Source: Halobellus sp. LT62
GTDB taxonomy: Archaea > Halobacteriota > Halobacteria > Halobacteriales > Haloferacaceae
DNA length: 64,000 nt
Direction of reading: 5' to 3'
NCBI RefSeq assembly: GCF_037031285.1
Contig: NZ_JAYEZO010000001.1
Location: 62,001-126,000, forward strand
Below, in pieces: positions 16,481 through 25,504 of this stretch (positions within the stretch are counted from its first letter, which is position 1; each line of letters starts with the position of its first letter). Position numbers and translations under genes: made by a program. The notes beneath the pieces were generated by a model. It was not told the origin of the DNA and did not search any database. It saw nothing but the letters and a program-made list of their open reading frames with translations.

Positions 16481-17530
16481 ATGATCCGCGAGAACCTCCC
16501 GGCGACGATTCTCGGGTTTCTCGCGGCCGTCGGCGTCTTCGCCCTGTTGTTCTCCTTCGCGGGCGTCGACGAACTCGTCTCGACGCTCGCCCGCGCCGAC
16601 CCGGTCTACCTCGGCCTTATCGCCGCCGTCACGCTCGCGTGGCTCGCGGCGTGGAGCGTCTCGCTGAACACCGTACTCCACGTGCTCGACGTCGACGTGT
16701 CGTATCTGTCGTCGTTTCTGGTGTTCTCCGGGGCGACGTTCTCGAACAACATCACGCCGTTCGGACAGGCGGGCGGCGAGCCGGTGACGGCGTACCTCAT
16801 CTCCCGCGTCGCCGACGCCGAGTACGAGCGCAGCCTCGCCGCCATCGCGAGCGTCGACACACTGAACTTCGTGCCCTCGATCACGATCGCGCTCGTCGGG
16901 GCGGGCTACTTCGCCTCGGAGGTCGCGCTCGGCACGAACGAGAACCTCCTCGGGGCGATCGGTGCCGTCGCCGCGCTCGCGGTGGTCGTTCCGACGCTCA
17001 TCTATGTCGGCTGGAAGCGCCGATACCGGCTGGAATCACGCGTTATCGCCGCGTTGACGCCGGTCATCCGATCGGTGGCCGACCGGGTTCCGCGGGTCCC
17101 GGTGCCGACGCCCGAGGGAATCGAGCACCGGATCAACGGCTTCTTCCGCGCGATCGAACGGATCGCCTCGAACCCCCGGGGACTCGCGGTCGCGCTCGCG
17201 GCGTCGACCGCCGGATGGCTGTTTCAGATGGTCGGCCTCTGGCTGGCCTTCGCCGCGATCGGCGTCGACGTGCGACTCTCGATCGCGCTCGTCGTCGTTC
17301 CGATCGCGGCGATCGCGGGCGTGACGCCGCTACCCGGCGGTGCGGGCGGCATCGAAACCGTACTCGTGTTGTTGCTTCTGGCCGCGCCGCTCCCGCAGGT
17401 GACGGAATCGACCGCCGTCGCCGCCGTCGTTATCTTCCGCGGAGCGGTCTACTGGATCCCGACAGCCATCGGCGGATTCGTCGTCGCGTGGATCGGGAGC
17501 GGCGTCGGAATCAGGCGAAGCGGCCCGTGA
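16481..17530 (+). CDS. Flippase-like membrane protein (UPF0104 / LPG synthase TM-domain family)
   Basis: 349-residue polytopic membrane protein. At least eight hydrophobic segments. The family's FGQAGGEPVTAYLISR motif is clear near residue 90, and GVTPLPGGAGGIETVLVLLL near the end is the second hallmark. The family covers lysylphosphatidylglycerol synthase TM domains and putative lipid or polyprenol-phosphate flippases; here there is no soluble transferase domain. ATG at 16481 chosen because upstream in-frame sequence lies over the thiL 5' end and is not membrane-like. Confidence 0.88.
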   Translation: MIRENLPATILGFLAAVGVFALLFSFAGVDELVSTLARADPVYLGLIAAVTLAWLAAWSVSLNTVLHVLDVDVSYLSSFLVFSGATFSNNITPFGQAGGEPVTAYLISRVADAEYERSLAAIASVDTLNFVPSITIALVGAGYFASEVALGTNENLLGAIGAVAALAVVVPTLIYVGWKRRYRLESRVIAALTPVIRSVADRVPRVPVPTPEGIEHRINGFFRAIERIASNPRGLAVALAASTAGWLFQMVGLWLAFAAIGVDVRLSIALVVVPIAAIAGVTPLPGGAGGIETVLVLLLLAAPLPQVTESTAVAAVVIFRGAVYWIPTAIGGFVVAWIGSGVGIRRSGP

Positions 17531-17637
17531 ATCCGAGCGTTGCGCCGGGCGGTCGCGGTCCGTGCCGAATTCACGGTTCGTCGCCGATCCCAGATCGTCT
17601 GAGAGTCCGTCTCACGCGCCGTAGGACCGATACGATG

Positions 17638-17646
17638 GCTTTAAAC
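17638..17646 (+). promoter_or_regulatory. TATA-like box for rps19e
   Basis: GCTTTAAAC centred 28 bases before the ATG at 17670, the leaderless spacing. Confidence 0.5.
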
Positions 17647-17669
17647 GACGCGGACAGGAACGAGTACCT

Positions 17670-18125
17670 ATGGTAAGTGTCTACGACGTTCCGGCCGACG
17701 CCCTCATCGAGGACGTCGCCGACCGCCTCGCGGATCGAATCGAGGAGCCCGACTGGATCGAGTTCGCCAAGACCGGCGAGACCCGCGAACTCCCGCCCGA
17801 GCAGGACGACTTCTGGTACGTCCGCTCGGCGTCGCTCCTCCGCAAGGTCGCGAAGGAAGGCCCGATCGGCGTCGACCGACTCTCGACGGAGTACGGCGGC
17901 CGCAAGCGCGGCACCAACCGGTACCGCGTCTCCGGTAACAGCTCCGCGCCGGGCAGCAAGAAGATCATCCGCGAGGCGCTCCAGCAGCTCGAAGAGGAGG
18001 GCCTCGTCGAGACGGCGAAGGGTCAGGGCCGCCGCATCACCAGCGAGGGCCAGAGCTTCCTCGACAACGCCGCCGCCGACGTGCTCGAGGAACTCGACCG
18101 GCCGGAACTCGAACGCTACGCGTAG
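17670..18125 (+). CDS. rps19e: 30S ribosomal protein S19e
   Basis: Archaeal/eukaryal-type small-subunit protein, 151 residues, winged-helix fold. Diagnostic stretches are MVSVYDVPADALIEDVADRL, WYVRSASLLRKVAKEGPIGV, STEYGGRKRGTNRYRVSGNS and SKKIIREALQQLEEEGLVE. Full length. First gene of a cluster with the PDCD5-like protein and a PP-loop protein, an order frequently kept in haloarchaea. Confidence 0.97.
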   Translation: MVSVYDVPADALIEDVADRLADRIEEPDWIEFAKTGETRELPPEQDDFWYVRSASLLRKVAKEGPIGVDRLSTEYGGRKRGTNRYRVSGNSSAPGSKKIIREALQQLEEEGLVETAKGQGRRITSEGQSFLDNAAADVLEELDRPELERYA

Positions 18126-18160
18126 GCGCGATCTGCAGTTCGAGGCTGAACGACGTAACC

Positions 18161-18169
18161 GTTTTTAGC
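18161..18169 (+). promoter_or_regulatory. TATA-like box for PDCD5-like gene
   Basis: GTTTTTAGC centred 27 bases before ATG 18192, so the gene probably has its own leaderless promoter in addition to possible read-through from rps19e. Confidence 0.45.
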
Positions 18170-18191
18170 GCTGCGACAGAATCCTACAACG

Positions 18192-18554
18192 ATGAGTGGA
18201 AACCCCGACGACGACCGACTGGAGGAACTGCGCGAAAAGAAGATGCAGCAGCTCCGCGACCAAGCCGAGGGGCAGAGCGGAGGCGGTTCCAACGAGGCCG
18301 CCCAAGAGGCCGCCCGCGAGCAGGCGGAGGCCCAGCAGGATGCGATGCTGAAACAGTACCTGACCGACGGCGCGCGACAGCGGCTCAACGCCGTCGAGAT
18401 GTCGAAGCCCGACTTCGCGGAGTCGGTGAAAAAGCAGGTGCTCGCGCTCGCACAGAGCGGCCGCATCCAGGACCGAATCGACGAAGAACAGATGAAGGAT
18501 CTGCTCCGCGAGCTCCAGCCCGAATCGAAGAGCTTCGACATCCGCCGTCGATAG
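18192..18554 (+). CDS. PDCD5-related DNA-binding protein
   Basis: 120-residue, mainly helical protein of the archaeal PDCD5/TFAR19 family. It has a charged, Gln-rich N-terminal helix ([20 protein letters not shown]) and the conserved core [20 protein letters not shown], ending in SFDIRRR. Members bind DNA in vitro; their cellular role in archaea is unsettled. It lies between rps19e and the PP-loop protein, seven bases upstream of the latter, so co-transcription is likely. Confidence 0.93.
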   Translation: MSGNPDDDRLEELREKKMQQLRDQAEGQSGGGSNEAAQEAAREQAEAQQDAMLKQYLTDGARQRLNAVEMSKPDFAESVKKQVLALAQSGRIQDRIDEEQMKDLLRELQPESKSFDIRRR

Positions 18555-18561
18555 CGCACTC

Positions 18562-19161
18562 GTGGATCTCGCACTCCTCTACAGCGGCGGGAAAGACTCG
18601 ACGCTCGCCGCGCTGTTTCTCGACTCGTTTTACGACGTCCGGCTCGTCACCGGCCACTTCGGGGTTACGGACGACTGGAAACACGCCGAAGCGGCGGCAG
18701 ATCGCTTGGGCTACCCCTTCGAGGTCGTCGACCTCGACCGCTCGGTCGCCGAGGCGGCCGTCGAGCGGATGCGCGACGACGGCTACCCGCGAAACGGCAT
18801 CCAGCGCGTCCACGAACACGCGCTCGAACGGGTCGCGGAACTCGACGTCGACGCCGTCGCCGACGGGACTCGCCGCGACGATCGGGTACCGACGATCTCG
18901 CGAGCGCAGGCGCAGAGCCTCGAAGACAGACACGGCGTCGACTACCTCTCGCCGCTGGCCGGGCTGGGTCGGAACGCGGTGGATCGGCTGGTCGAGGAGC
19001 GGCTGACGGTCGAAACGGGGCCCTCCGCACAGATCCCGAAGGGCGACTACGAGGCGGAGTTGCGGGCCCTCCTCGCGGAGACCGAGGGTCAAGACGCGAT
19101 CGGATCGGTGTTCCCCGACCACGAGCAATCGTACGTGCGGGGACTGCGTGACAGCGCTTAG
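18562..19161 (+). CDS. PP-loop ATP-pyrophosphatase family protein (DUF7411-like)
   Basis: 199 residues from a GTG start. The N-terminal SGGKDSTLAALFL is a PP-loop motif, which binds ATP and adenylates substrates, as in tRNA-modifying or amide-forming enzymes of the N-type ATP pyrophosphatase superfamily. Conserved later segments are VADGTRRDDRVPTISRAQAQ and YLSPLAGLGR. Substrate unknown; the stable position next to S19e and PDCD5 hints at a translation-related task, but this is inference. The DUF number is from memory. Confidence 0.88.
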   Translation: MDLALLYSGGKDSTLAALFLDSFYDVRLVTGHFGVTDDWKHAEAAADRLGYPFEVVDLDRSVAEAAVERMRDDGYPRNGIQRVHEHALERVAELDVDAVADGTRRDDRVPTISRAQAQSLEDRHGVDYLSPLAGLGRNAVDRLVEERLTVETGPSAQIPKGDYEAELRALLAETEGQDAIGSVFPDHEQSYVRGLRDSA

Positions 19162-19272
19162 CGACGACACCGAGCGACAGCGCGTACACCGACACCTCCG
19201 CCGTCGCTGTCGACCGAGGAGATTCGATCTCGAATCCGAACACATTTCTCCCGGTGTGGGTCACGTCAGAAC

Positions 19273-20154
19273 GTGTTCTCCGTCTCTCCCGGTATCGGCT
19301 ACGCCCTCTTCGCGGCGCTCGTCTGGGGAACGTACATCTTCGTCCTCAAGCAGTACTTCGAGGGGTATCCCAGCACGGTCATCACCGTCGGGATAAACGC
19401 GACCGCGGTTCTGTGGTACCTCCCTCTCACGATCTCTCGCACGGCCCCGGCTGACGTCCCCTCGCTCTCCTCATTCGGCGTCGCCGAGGGGGCGCTCGTC
19501 GTCGGAACCATCGTCGCAACGGCGGCGGCGTTGCTGGTGTTCCTCTGGGCGCTCGAACGCGGCGAGGTCTCCTACGTCGCACCGATCAGCAAGATCGTCC
19601 CCGTGTTCGTCCTCCCGATCGAGGTGGTGTTCCTGCACGAGCACCTCACGCCGCTGCAGGTGACCGGGGTCGTGGTCGCCACGCTCGCGGTCTACGTCGC
19701 GAACTACCGCACCGGCTCCCTGCTCGATCCGATTCGGAAGGCGGCGTCGTCGCGAGCGGCCCAACTCGGCCTGTTGAGCGCGGCGATCTTCGCCGTCAGC
19801 GACGTCGGCAAGCGGGTCGCGCTACAGGAGCTCGGATTCCCGCTCGAACTGTGGGTTCCGACGGTGCTCGGCGGCGTGCTCGTCGTCGTGCTGCCGCTCG
19901 CGGCCCGCGAGTGGGTCCCGATTCGCGACGCGCTCCCGAGGTTCGTGCTCGCGGGCGGGGGCGTCGCTCTCGGCGAACACGCGACGTCGCTGGCGCTGTC
20001 GACCGTTCCCGCGTCGATCGCGTCGCCGATCATCAACACGCAGGCGGTGGTCGCGGTGATTCTCGGTGGGATTATCCTCCGCGAGGACTCCTTCGGGATT
20101 CGACTCGCCGCGGCCGCGCTCGCCGTCGTCGGCGTCGGCCTGATCGCGACGTGA
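19273..20154 (+). CDS. EamA/DMT family transporter
   Basis: 293-residue membrane protein with about ten hydrophobic helices arranged as two EamA repeats (about 10-140 and 155-290). The second repeat ends in GIILREDSFGIRLAAAALAV, matching IEVVFLHEHLTPLQVTGVVV in the first. GTG start at 19273, immediately before the first helix. The family exports metabolites or drugs; the substrate cannot be assigned here. Confidence 0.88.
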   Translation: MFSVSPGIGYALFAALVWGTYIFVLKQYFEGYPSTVITVGINATAVLWYLPLTISRTAPADVPSLSSFGVAEGALVVGTIVATAAALLVFLWALERGEVSYVAPISKIVPVFVLPIEVVFLHEHLTPLQVTGVVVATLAVYVANYRTGSLLDPIRKAASSRAAQLGLLSAAIFAVSDVGKRVALQELGFPLELWVPTVLGGVLVVVLPLAAREWVPIRDALPRFVLAGGGVALGEHATSLALSTVPASIASPIINTQAVVAVILGGIILREDSFGIRLAAAALAVVGVGLIAT

Positions 20155-20208
20155 CTGGCTGGTCGGACTGTCGTCGAGCGCCGAGCGGGGGGCGTGGGGG
20201 CGTTCCGG

Positions 20209-21321
20209 TCAGGGCTCGCTGACGCGGAGCACCGGCTTGATACTGCTTCCCTCTTCGGAGTCCTCGACGGCCTGCTCGATCTCCTCGAAGTCGTAGTACG
20301 TCACGAGTTCGTCGAAGGGGAACTTCCCCTGTCGGTACAGCTCGATGAGGTCCGGAATGAACTCCTTGGGGTTGCTGTCGCCCTCGACGACGCCCGTGAT
20401 CGACCGGCCGTTCAGGATGAGGTCGTTGACGTCGTAACCGGCGCGCGTTCCCAGCGCGGGAGCGCCGACGACGGCGAGCGTACCGCGCTGAGTGAGGGTA
20501 TCCACGGCCTGCTCGGCCACGTCGGCGACGCCCGTCGTCTCGACGGCGTAGTCGGGGCCGCCGCCGGTAACCTCCCGGACGGCCTCGACGACGTCGTCGA
20601 CGGACTCGGGGTTGACGGTCGCCGTCGCCCCCAGTTCCTCGGCCTTCTCCAAGCGGTTGCCCTTGATGTCGATCGAGACGATGTCGGTGCACCCCGTGAG
20701 GTTCGCCGCCATCACCGCGGAGAGGCCGACCGATCCCGCGCCGAAGACGGCAATCGACGAGCCCGCCCGCGGGTCGAGCGTGTTGATCACCGCGCCGGCC
20801 CCGGTCTGGACGCCGCATCCGAGCGGTCCGAGGAGTTCGAGCGGAACGTCGTCGTCGACGGCGACGACGTTGCGTTCGGTGGCGATCGCGTGCGTCGCGA
20901 ACGACGACTGTCCGAAGAAGCGCCCGCTGAGCGCTTCGTCACCGCGCGAGAGCGGCGAGCTCCCGTCCTCCGGCCGCCTCCCGCCGAAGTTGTGCGCGAA
21001 GAAGTCCTCGCAGTAGGCCGGGTGACCGGCGTGACAGCTGGAGCACTCGTCGTCGTAGTCGAAGCTCAGCACCACGCGATCGCCCGGTTCGACCTCGGTG
21101 ACCGCGTCGCCGACCGCCTCGACGACGCCCGATCCCTCGTGGCCGAGCACGGCCGGTAGCGGCGTTGGATACAGCTGGTCCCGGACGATCATATCCGTGT
21201 GGCACACGCCGGCACCGACGACGCGAACGAGTACCTCGTTGGCCTGCGGCTCGCTCAGCTCGACGCTCTCGATCGTGAACGGTCCTCCCTCCTCGTTGAC
21301 CACGGCTGCTTTGATCTCCAT
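20209..21321 (-). CDS. Zinc-dependent alcohol dehydrogenase (MDR family)
   Basis: NAD(P)-dependent medium-chain alcohol dehydrogenase, 370 residues. Catalytic zinc ligands are in GAGVCHTDM (Cys near 38), LGHEGSGVVEAVG (His-Glu near 60) and LGPLGCGVQTGAGAV (Cys near 168). The Rossmann motif is FGAGSVGLSAV. The structural-zinc loop is reduced (DDECSSCHAGHPAYCEDF keeps Cys residues but with altered spacing). Resembles aryl/benzyl-alcohol dehydrogenases. Divergent from hisS with 127 bases between. Confidence 0.93.
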   Translation of the reverse strand: MEIKAAVVNEEGGPFTIESVELSEPQANEVLVRVVGAGVCHTDMIVRDQLYPTPLPAVLGHEGSGVVEAVGDAVTEVEPGDRVVLSFDYDDECSSCHAGHPAYCEDFFAHNFGGRRPEDGSSPLSRGDEALSGRFFGQSSFATHAIATERNVVAVDDDVPLELLGPLGCGVQTGAGAVINTLDPRAGSSIAVFGAGSVGLSAVMAANLTGCTDIVSIDIKGNRLEKAEELGATATVNPESVDDVVEAVREVTGGGPDYAVETTGVADVAEQAVDTLTQRGTLAVVGAPALGTRAGYDVNDLILNGRSITGVVEGDSNPKEFIPDLIELYRQGKFPFDELVTYYDFEEIEQAVEDSEEGSSIKPVLRVSEP

Positions 21322-21448
21322 CGGTACATATCAGCGAAGGGAAACGGATAAGCGTTCTTTCCAGTTCAATCGCTGTCCATTCGGGTCGTGCGACCGCACG
21401 CGCCGAAGCTTCAACAGTTTCAAGCGCGCCACCGCCGAACTCCGGCGT

Positions 21449-22744
21449 ATGTACGACCGACTCAAGGGCTTTCGGGACTTCTACCCCGAAGAGATGGCCC
21501 CCCGGCGGCAGGTCATCGACACGCTGGAGGACGCCGCCGCCGGCTACGGGTTCCGCGAGATCTCGACGCCCGCGCTCGAACGGACCGAGATGTACGTCGA
21601 CAAGAGCGGCGAGGAGATCGTCGAGGAGCTGTACGCCTTCGAGGACAAGGGCGGCCGCGAGGTGTCGCTGACGCCGGAGCTGACGCCGACGGTCGCGCGG
21701 ATGGTCGTCGCCAAGCAGCAGGCGCTCTCGAAGCCGATCAAGTGGTACTCGACGCGGCCGTTCTGGCGCTTCGAGCAGGTCCAGCAGGGCCGATTCAGGG
21801 AGTTCTACCAGACGAACGTCGACATCTTCGGCTCCGCCGAACCCGAAGCCGACGCGGAGATCCTCGCCTTTGCCGCGGACGCACTCACCGATCTCGGACT
21901 CTCCGGCGAGGACTTCGAGTTTCGCGTCTCCCACCGCGACATCCTCGGGGGCCTGCTCCGCGCCTTCGACGCCGACGTCGACACCCGCGCGGCGATCCGC
22001 GCGGTCGACAAACGCGCGAAAGTCGAGGAGACGGAGTACCTCGGTCTACTCTCGGACGCCGGGCTTTCTTACGGCGAGGCCGAGGACTTCGACGACCTCG
22101 TCGCCGCGGGTGACCTCGACGAGATCGCCGAATTCGGCGGCGACGACGTCGAGCGCGCGGTCGAGAATCTCCGGGAGGTGCTCGCGGCCGCCGAGGACTT
22201 CGGCGCGCGCGAGTTCTGTGAGGTGTCGCTGACGACCGCTCGCGGGCTGGATTACTACACCGGCGTCGTCTTCGAGTGCTTCGACTCGACGGGCGAAATC
22301 TCTCGGTCCGTGTTCGGCGGCGGCCGCTACGACGACCTCATCGAGAGCTTCGGCGGCCAGCCGACGCCCGCGGTCGGCGTCGCGCCCGGTCTCGCGCCCC
22401 TCTCGCTGCTCTGTCAGCGCGCCGGCGTCTGGCCGGACGAGGCGCTCGCGACCGACTACTACGTCCTCACCGTCGGTGACACCCGCGACGTCGCCTCGCG
22501 GATCGCCCGGGAGCTCCGCGCCGGTGGAAACGTCGTCGAGGTCGACGTCTCCGATCGGAGTTTCGGCGCGCAGATGGGCTATGCCGACGGCATCAACGCC
22601 GACACGGTCGTTATCGTCGGCGAGCAGGACCTCGCGAACGGCGAGGTGACCGTGAAGGACATGGGCTCCGGCGACCAAACGACTGTTCCCGTCGACGAGT
22701 TCCCCGGCGAGCGCGCGTCGCCGACGCTCGACGACCTGCTCTGA
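21449..22744 (+). CDS. hisS: Histidyl-tRNA synthetase
   Basis: Class II synthetase, 431 residues. The start MYDRLKGFRDFYPEEM at ATG 21449 is the normal N-terminus; a longer reading of 117 codons upstream is antisense to the alcohol dehydrogenase and rejected. Class II motif 2 is YSTRPFWRFEQVQQGRFREF, and the histidine-specific motif GLDYYTGVVFE is complete. Motif 3 lies in SVFGGGRYDDLIESFGG. The C-terminal anticodon domain is present (YYVLTVGDTRDVASRIAREL). Confidence 0.97.
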   Translation: MYDRLKGFRDFYPEEMAPRRQVIDTLEDAAAGYGFREISTPALERTEMYVDKSGEEIVEELYAFEDKGGREVSLTPELTPTVARMVVAKQQALSKPIKWYSTRPFWRFEQVQQGRFREFYQTNVDIFGSAEPEADAEILAFAADALTDLGLSGEDFEFRVSHRDILGGLLRAFDADVDTRAAIRAVDKRAKVEETEYLGLLSDAGLSYGEAEDFDDLVAAGDLDEIAEFGGDDVERAVENLREVLAAAEDFGAREFCEVSLTTARGLDYYTGVVFECFDSTGEISRSVFGGGRYDDLIESFGGQPTPAVGVAPGLAPLSLLCQRAGVWPDEALATDYYVLTVGDTRDVASRIARELRAGGNVVEVDVSDRSFGAQMGYADGINADTVVIVGEQDLANGEVTVKDMGSGDQTTVPVDEFPGERASPTLDDLL

Positions 22745-22815
22745 GCCGAATGCGGCCGGTGCTCGACGCCGGCATTGATGCCGGATCCGAACCGGTTCTC
22801 GTCACGGCCGCGCGG

Positions 22816-22825
22816 TGATATTTTA
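22816..22825 (+). promoter_or_regulatory. TATA-like box for universal stress protein-truA unit
   Basis: TGATATTTTA centred 28 bases before the ATG at 22849, in a GC-rich surround with short inverted repeats (gccggcattgatgccgg). Confidence 0.55.
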
Positions 22826-22848
22826 CCCTTCCTCGCGAAAGTACAGCT

Positions 22849-23334
22849 ATGTACGAGACGATTCTGGTCCCCGTCGACGGAAGCGCTCCGAGCGACGCGG
22901 CGGCCGAGCACGCCATCGCGTTGGCGCGGGACGCCGGGGCCACGCTCTCGGTTCTCTCCGCCGTCGACACCCACGCGCTCGAAGCGGCGAAGTTGGACGC
23001 GGCGGAACTCCTCGAGGGCTACGAAGCGGAGGCCGAGAAATACGTCGACGCCGTCGCAGAACGCGCTCGCGACGTCGGCGTCGACGTCGACGTCGAGACG
23101 GCGGTGGTCCGCGGTGCGCCATACCGCGTGATTCTCGATCGAATCGACGAAATCGGCGCGGACCTCGTCGTGATGGGCAGTCAGGGTCGCAGGGGACTCG
23201 AACGCTACCTCCTCGGGAGCACGACAGAGCGCGTGTTCAGGCTCTCGGCGGTCCCGGTGCTCGTTCTTCGGAGCGACGAGGGCGACTACCGCGACCCCGA
23301 CGACGCGGACCGTTTCGGCTCGACCGATGCATAG
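22849..23334 (+). CDS. Universal stress protein
   Basis: UspA-fold protein, 161 residues. N-terminal strand YETILVPVDGSAPSDAAAEHA, and the ATP-binding signature VVMGSQGRRGLERYLLGSTTE near residues 106-126, matching G-2x-G-9x-G-S/T, so it probably binds ATP. The last eight bases overlap truA, so the two are translationally linked. One of four Usp proteins in this window. Confidence 0.93.
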   Translation: MYETILVPVDGSAPSDAAAEHAIALARDAGATLSVLSAVDTHALEAAKLDAAELLEGYEAEAEKYVDAVAERARDVGVDVDVETAVVRGAPYRVILDRIDEIGADLVVMGSQGRRGLERYLLGSTTERVFRLSAVPVLVLRSDEGDYRDPDDADRFGSTDA

Positions 23335-24244
23335 CGGCGGCGAATCGGGCGACGGCGGATCGGTCGACGGAGAATCAGACGACGGCGAATCGAGCGGCTA
23401 CGATCTGAAACGTGCGTTTCGGATCGCGTACGACGGTCGGCCGTTCCACGGCTTCCAGCGACAGCCGTCGGTGCCGACCGTCGAGGATTCGATCTTCGAC
23501 GCGCTCGACGCGCTCGGCATCTACCACCGCACGGGGCGGCACCGACCGCGCGGCTACGCGGCCGCTGGACGCACGGATGCCGGCGTCTCCGCGCTCGCAC
23601 AGACGGTCGCGTTCGAGTGCCCCGAGTGGTGCACCCCGCGGGCGCTCAACGGGGAGCTCCCGCCCTCGGTGCGGGCGTGGGCCGCCGCGGACGTGTCGAC
23701 GGACTTCCACGCGACACACGACGCCGCCCGTCGCGAGTACGTCTACGACCTCTACGCGCCCGACCTCGACGGCTCTCTCGCTTCCGACGCCGCCGCGACG
23801 CTCGGCGGCGAGCACGACTTTCACAACCTCTCGCTCGACGACCGCGGGACCGTTCGCGACGTCGCAATTGGTCTCGAACGCGACGGCGACTTCCTGTCGA
23901 TCCGCGTCGCTGCCGGCGGGTTCCCGCGGGAACTGGTCCGCCGACTGGCGTCGGTGATCCGGAGTGTGGGAGCCGGTGAGCTGTCGCTGACGGACGTCGA
24001 ACGACTGCTCGGATCGGAGCCGCTCGACGGCCCGGCGGGCGTCCCGTCGGCCCCGGCTCAACCGCTCCTCTTGGCGGATGTCTTCTATCCCGACCTCGAC
24101 TTCGAGCGCGATCCCCGCGGCGTCGAGAGCGCTTCGTCGGTGTTCGGGGAACGACGGCGGGACGCGCTCGTTCGCGCCCGCGTCGCGGGTCGGGTCGTCG
24201 ACGGGGTCGACGACGCCGATGGCGTCGCTAGCGAGGATGGCTGA
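23327..24244 (+). CDS. truA: tRNA pseudouridine synthase A
   Basis: Makes pseudouridine in the anticodon arm of tRNAs. 305 residues with an acidic, Ser/Gly/Asp-rich extension of about 25 residues before the first strand (KRAFRIAYDGRPFHGFQRQP). The catalytic aspartate is Asp84 in AAGRTDAGVSALAQ. Further conserved stretches are REYVYDLYAP and GFPRELVRRLASVI. It overlaps the stress protein gene by eight bases. Confidence 0.95.
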   Translation: MHSGGESGDGGSVDGESDDGESSGYDLKRAFRIAYDGRPFHGFQRQPSVPTVEDSIFDALDALGIYHRTGRHRPRGYAAAGRTDAGVSALAQTVAFECPEWCTPRALNGELPPSVRAWAAADVSTDFHATHDAARREYVYDLYAPDLDGSLASDAAATLGGEHDFHNLSLDDRGTVRDVAIGLERDGDFLSIRVAAGGFPRELVRRLASVIRSVGAGELSLTDVERLLGSEPLDGPAGVPSAPAQPLLLADVFYPDLDFERDPRGVESASSVFGERRRDALVRARVAGRVVDGVDDADGVASEDG

Positions 24245-24277
24245 AGGTTTATCACGCGGCTGACCGACCGCGAACGT

Positions 24278-24643
24278 ATGAGCTCTCGCTCGCTGCTCCC
24301 CTCCACGGACCAAGCACACCGCGATGCGGCATATCGATTCGCCGTCGGCGCGTTCTACTTCGCCGTGATCTCCGGCGTCGGTTCGCTCGTTGCACTCCTG
24401 TTCGGGCCGTTCGGGATCGTCGTGAGCATCCTCGTCTCGCTCGTCGGCGTCTATTACGGCGGTATCGAAGTCGCTCGCGGCATCGACATCGTGATCCGAC
24501 ACGCGCTCTCGGAGTCTCGAACCGAACCCAACGCAGAGATCCGGCCGGACGGCGACGATCCGATTCGAGACGACGCGGGCGAGTCGGAGGACGAACCGGA
24601 GCGAGATGACGGTGACTCGCTCGACGGTGGGGTCGACGGCTGA
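24278..24643 (+). CDS. Two-helix membrane protein with acidic tail
   Basis: 121 residues: a short hydrophilic start, hydrophobic segments at about 21-43 (FAVGAFYFAVISGVGSLVAL) and 44-62 (FGIVVSILVSLVGVYYGG), then a strongly acidic tail. No known domain. A TATA-like GGTTTATC lies about 28 bases before the ATG, and truA ends 33 bases upstream. Seen to be a plausible membrane protein; function unknown. Confidence 0.72.
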   Translation: MSSRSLLPSTDQAHRDAAYRFAVGAFYFAVISGVGSLVALLFGPFGIVVSILVSLVGVYYGGIEVARGIDIVIRHALSESRTEPNAEIRPDGDDPIRDDAGESEDEPERDDGDSLDGGVDG

Positions 24644-24748
24644 TCTCGACGAACCGGAGCGCAACCGTCGAGGTCGCTCGAAACAGTTCCCTTCGAACGT
24701 TATGTTTTCCCCTAAATATTATCTCGATTCAATACAAATCGCCGACTG

Positions 24749-24904
24749 ATGCCGAACTGCGAGAACTGCGGGTCATTTGTCACTGCGGAGTACGTACGGG
24801 TATTCGCACCGAACGGGATGGATCAGCCGCGGGTCTGCCCGAACTGCGAGGACAAGGTCCGCGATGGGGCTGACGTCCGCGAGGCGCGCGCGACGAGACA
24901 CTAG
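24749..24904 (+). CDS. DUF7563-like zinc-finger microprotein
   Basis: 51 residues, short enough to be missed by length-filtered gene calling. Two Cys pairs, CENC at residues 4-7 and CPNC at 30-33, make a likely zinc ribbon: MPNCENCGSF, VTAEYVRVFAPNGM, then VCPNCEDKVRDGADVREAR. The sequence matches my memory of a widespread haloarchaeal microprotein family. A TATA-like AAATATTATC centred about 30 bases before the ATG supports expression. DNA, RNA or protein binding not known. Confidence 0.88.
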   Translation: MPNCENCGSFVTAEYVRVFAPNGMDQPRVCPNCEDKVRDGADVREARATRH

Positions 24905-24949
24905 CGGCGATTTCACTCGTCTTTTAGCCCTTCGTACCCTCTCGACGCT

Positions 24950-25501
24950 ATGAGCAAACTGGAGGAGTTTCTGGCGGGCGAGCGTCACGAGGACGTCGCG
25001 CTGTTTCTGACCGAGGCGTATCTCGACAGCCAAGGAAAGCTGCCGAAGATGGGCGAGACGGTCGAGTCGGGCTACGTACTCGTCGTCCCCGGCGACGACG
25101 GTCGCCGGGCGTTCTCCGCCGGAACCGGGATGGACGCGATGGAGTTCGCTCGCGGCGCGATGGCCGAGCGCGGACACATCTCGCGGACGCTCGACGGCGG
25201 CGAGTGTCCCGAAGCCGCCGCCGAGACCGATGACGACGATGTCGACGCTGCTGAGACCGACGCCGACGACAGCGACGCCGACGAGAGTGACTCCGTCGAC
25301 GACCACGAGGTCGAGTTCATCTTCGCGTTTTCCGAGGAACAAAACGAGGAAGTCGGTGGCCTCTACGAACGCGGCGAGGTCGTCCACGCCTACGCGCACT
25401 GCGAGTGCGGCGCGAGCTACTCGGACAAGTGGGTCGTCGGCGAGGAGACCGAGACGGGCGTCCAGCCCGGCGGCTCGGAACCGGCCGAAGGAACCGAATA
25501 A
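24950..25501 (+). CDS. DUF5807-like acidic protein
   Basis: 183-residue soluble protein. The N-terminal domain (1-85: KLEEFLAGERHEDVALFLTE, then YVLVVPGDDGRRAFSAGTGM) and the C-terminal domain (105-165: VEFIFAFSEEQNEEVGGLYE, then YAHCECGASYSDKWVVG) flank an Asp-rich linker. CEC and the nearby Cys-His could hold a metal but do not form a classic ribbon. The family is halophile-specific and of unknown function. A TATA-like CTTTTAGCC lies 25 bases before the ATG. Confidence 0.82.
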   Translation: MSKLEEFLAGERHEDVALFLTEAYLDSQGKLPKMGETVESGYVLVVPGDDGRRAFSAGTGMDAMEFARGAMAERGHISRTLDGGECPEAAAETDDDDVDAAETDADDSDADESDSVDDHEVEFIFAFSEEQNEEVGGLYERGEVVHAYAHCECGASYSDKWVVGEETETGVQPGGSEPAEGTE

Positions 25502-25504
25502 GGC

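Noticed and set aside
21098-21448. N-terminal extension of hisS by 117 residues
   Set aside because: It is antisense to the alcohol dehydrogenase gene and Ser/Thr rich. The family's normal start is at 21449.
22745-22848. GCCGGCATTGATGCCGG palindrome as an rho-independent terminator of hisS
   Set aside because: No T run follows it, and it is a short palindrome in GC-rich DNA; left unassigned.
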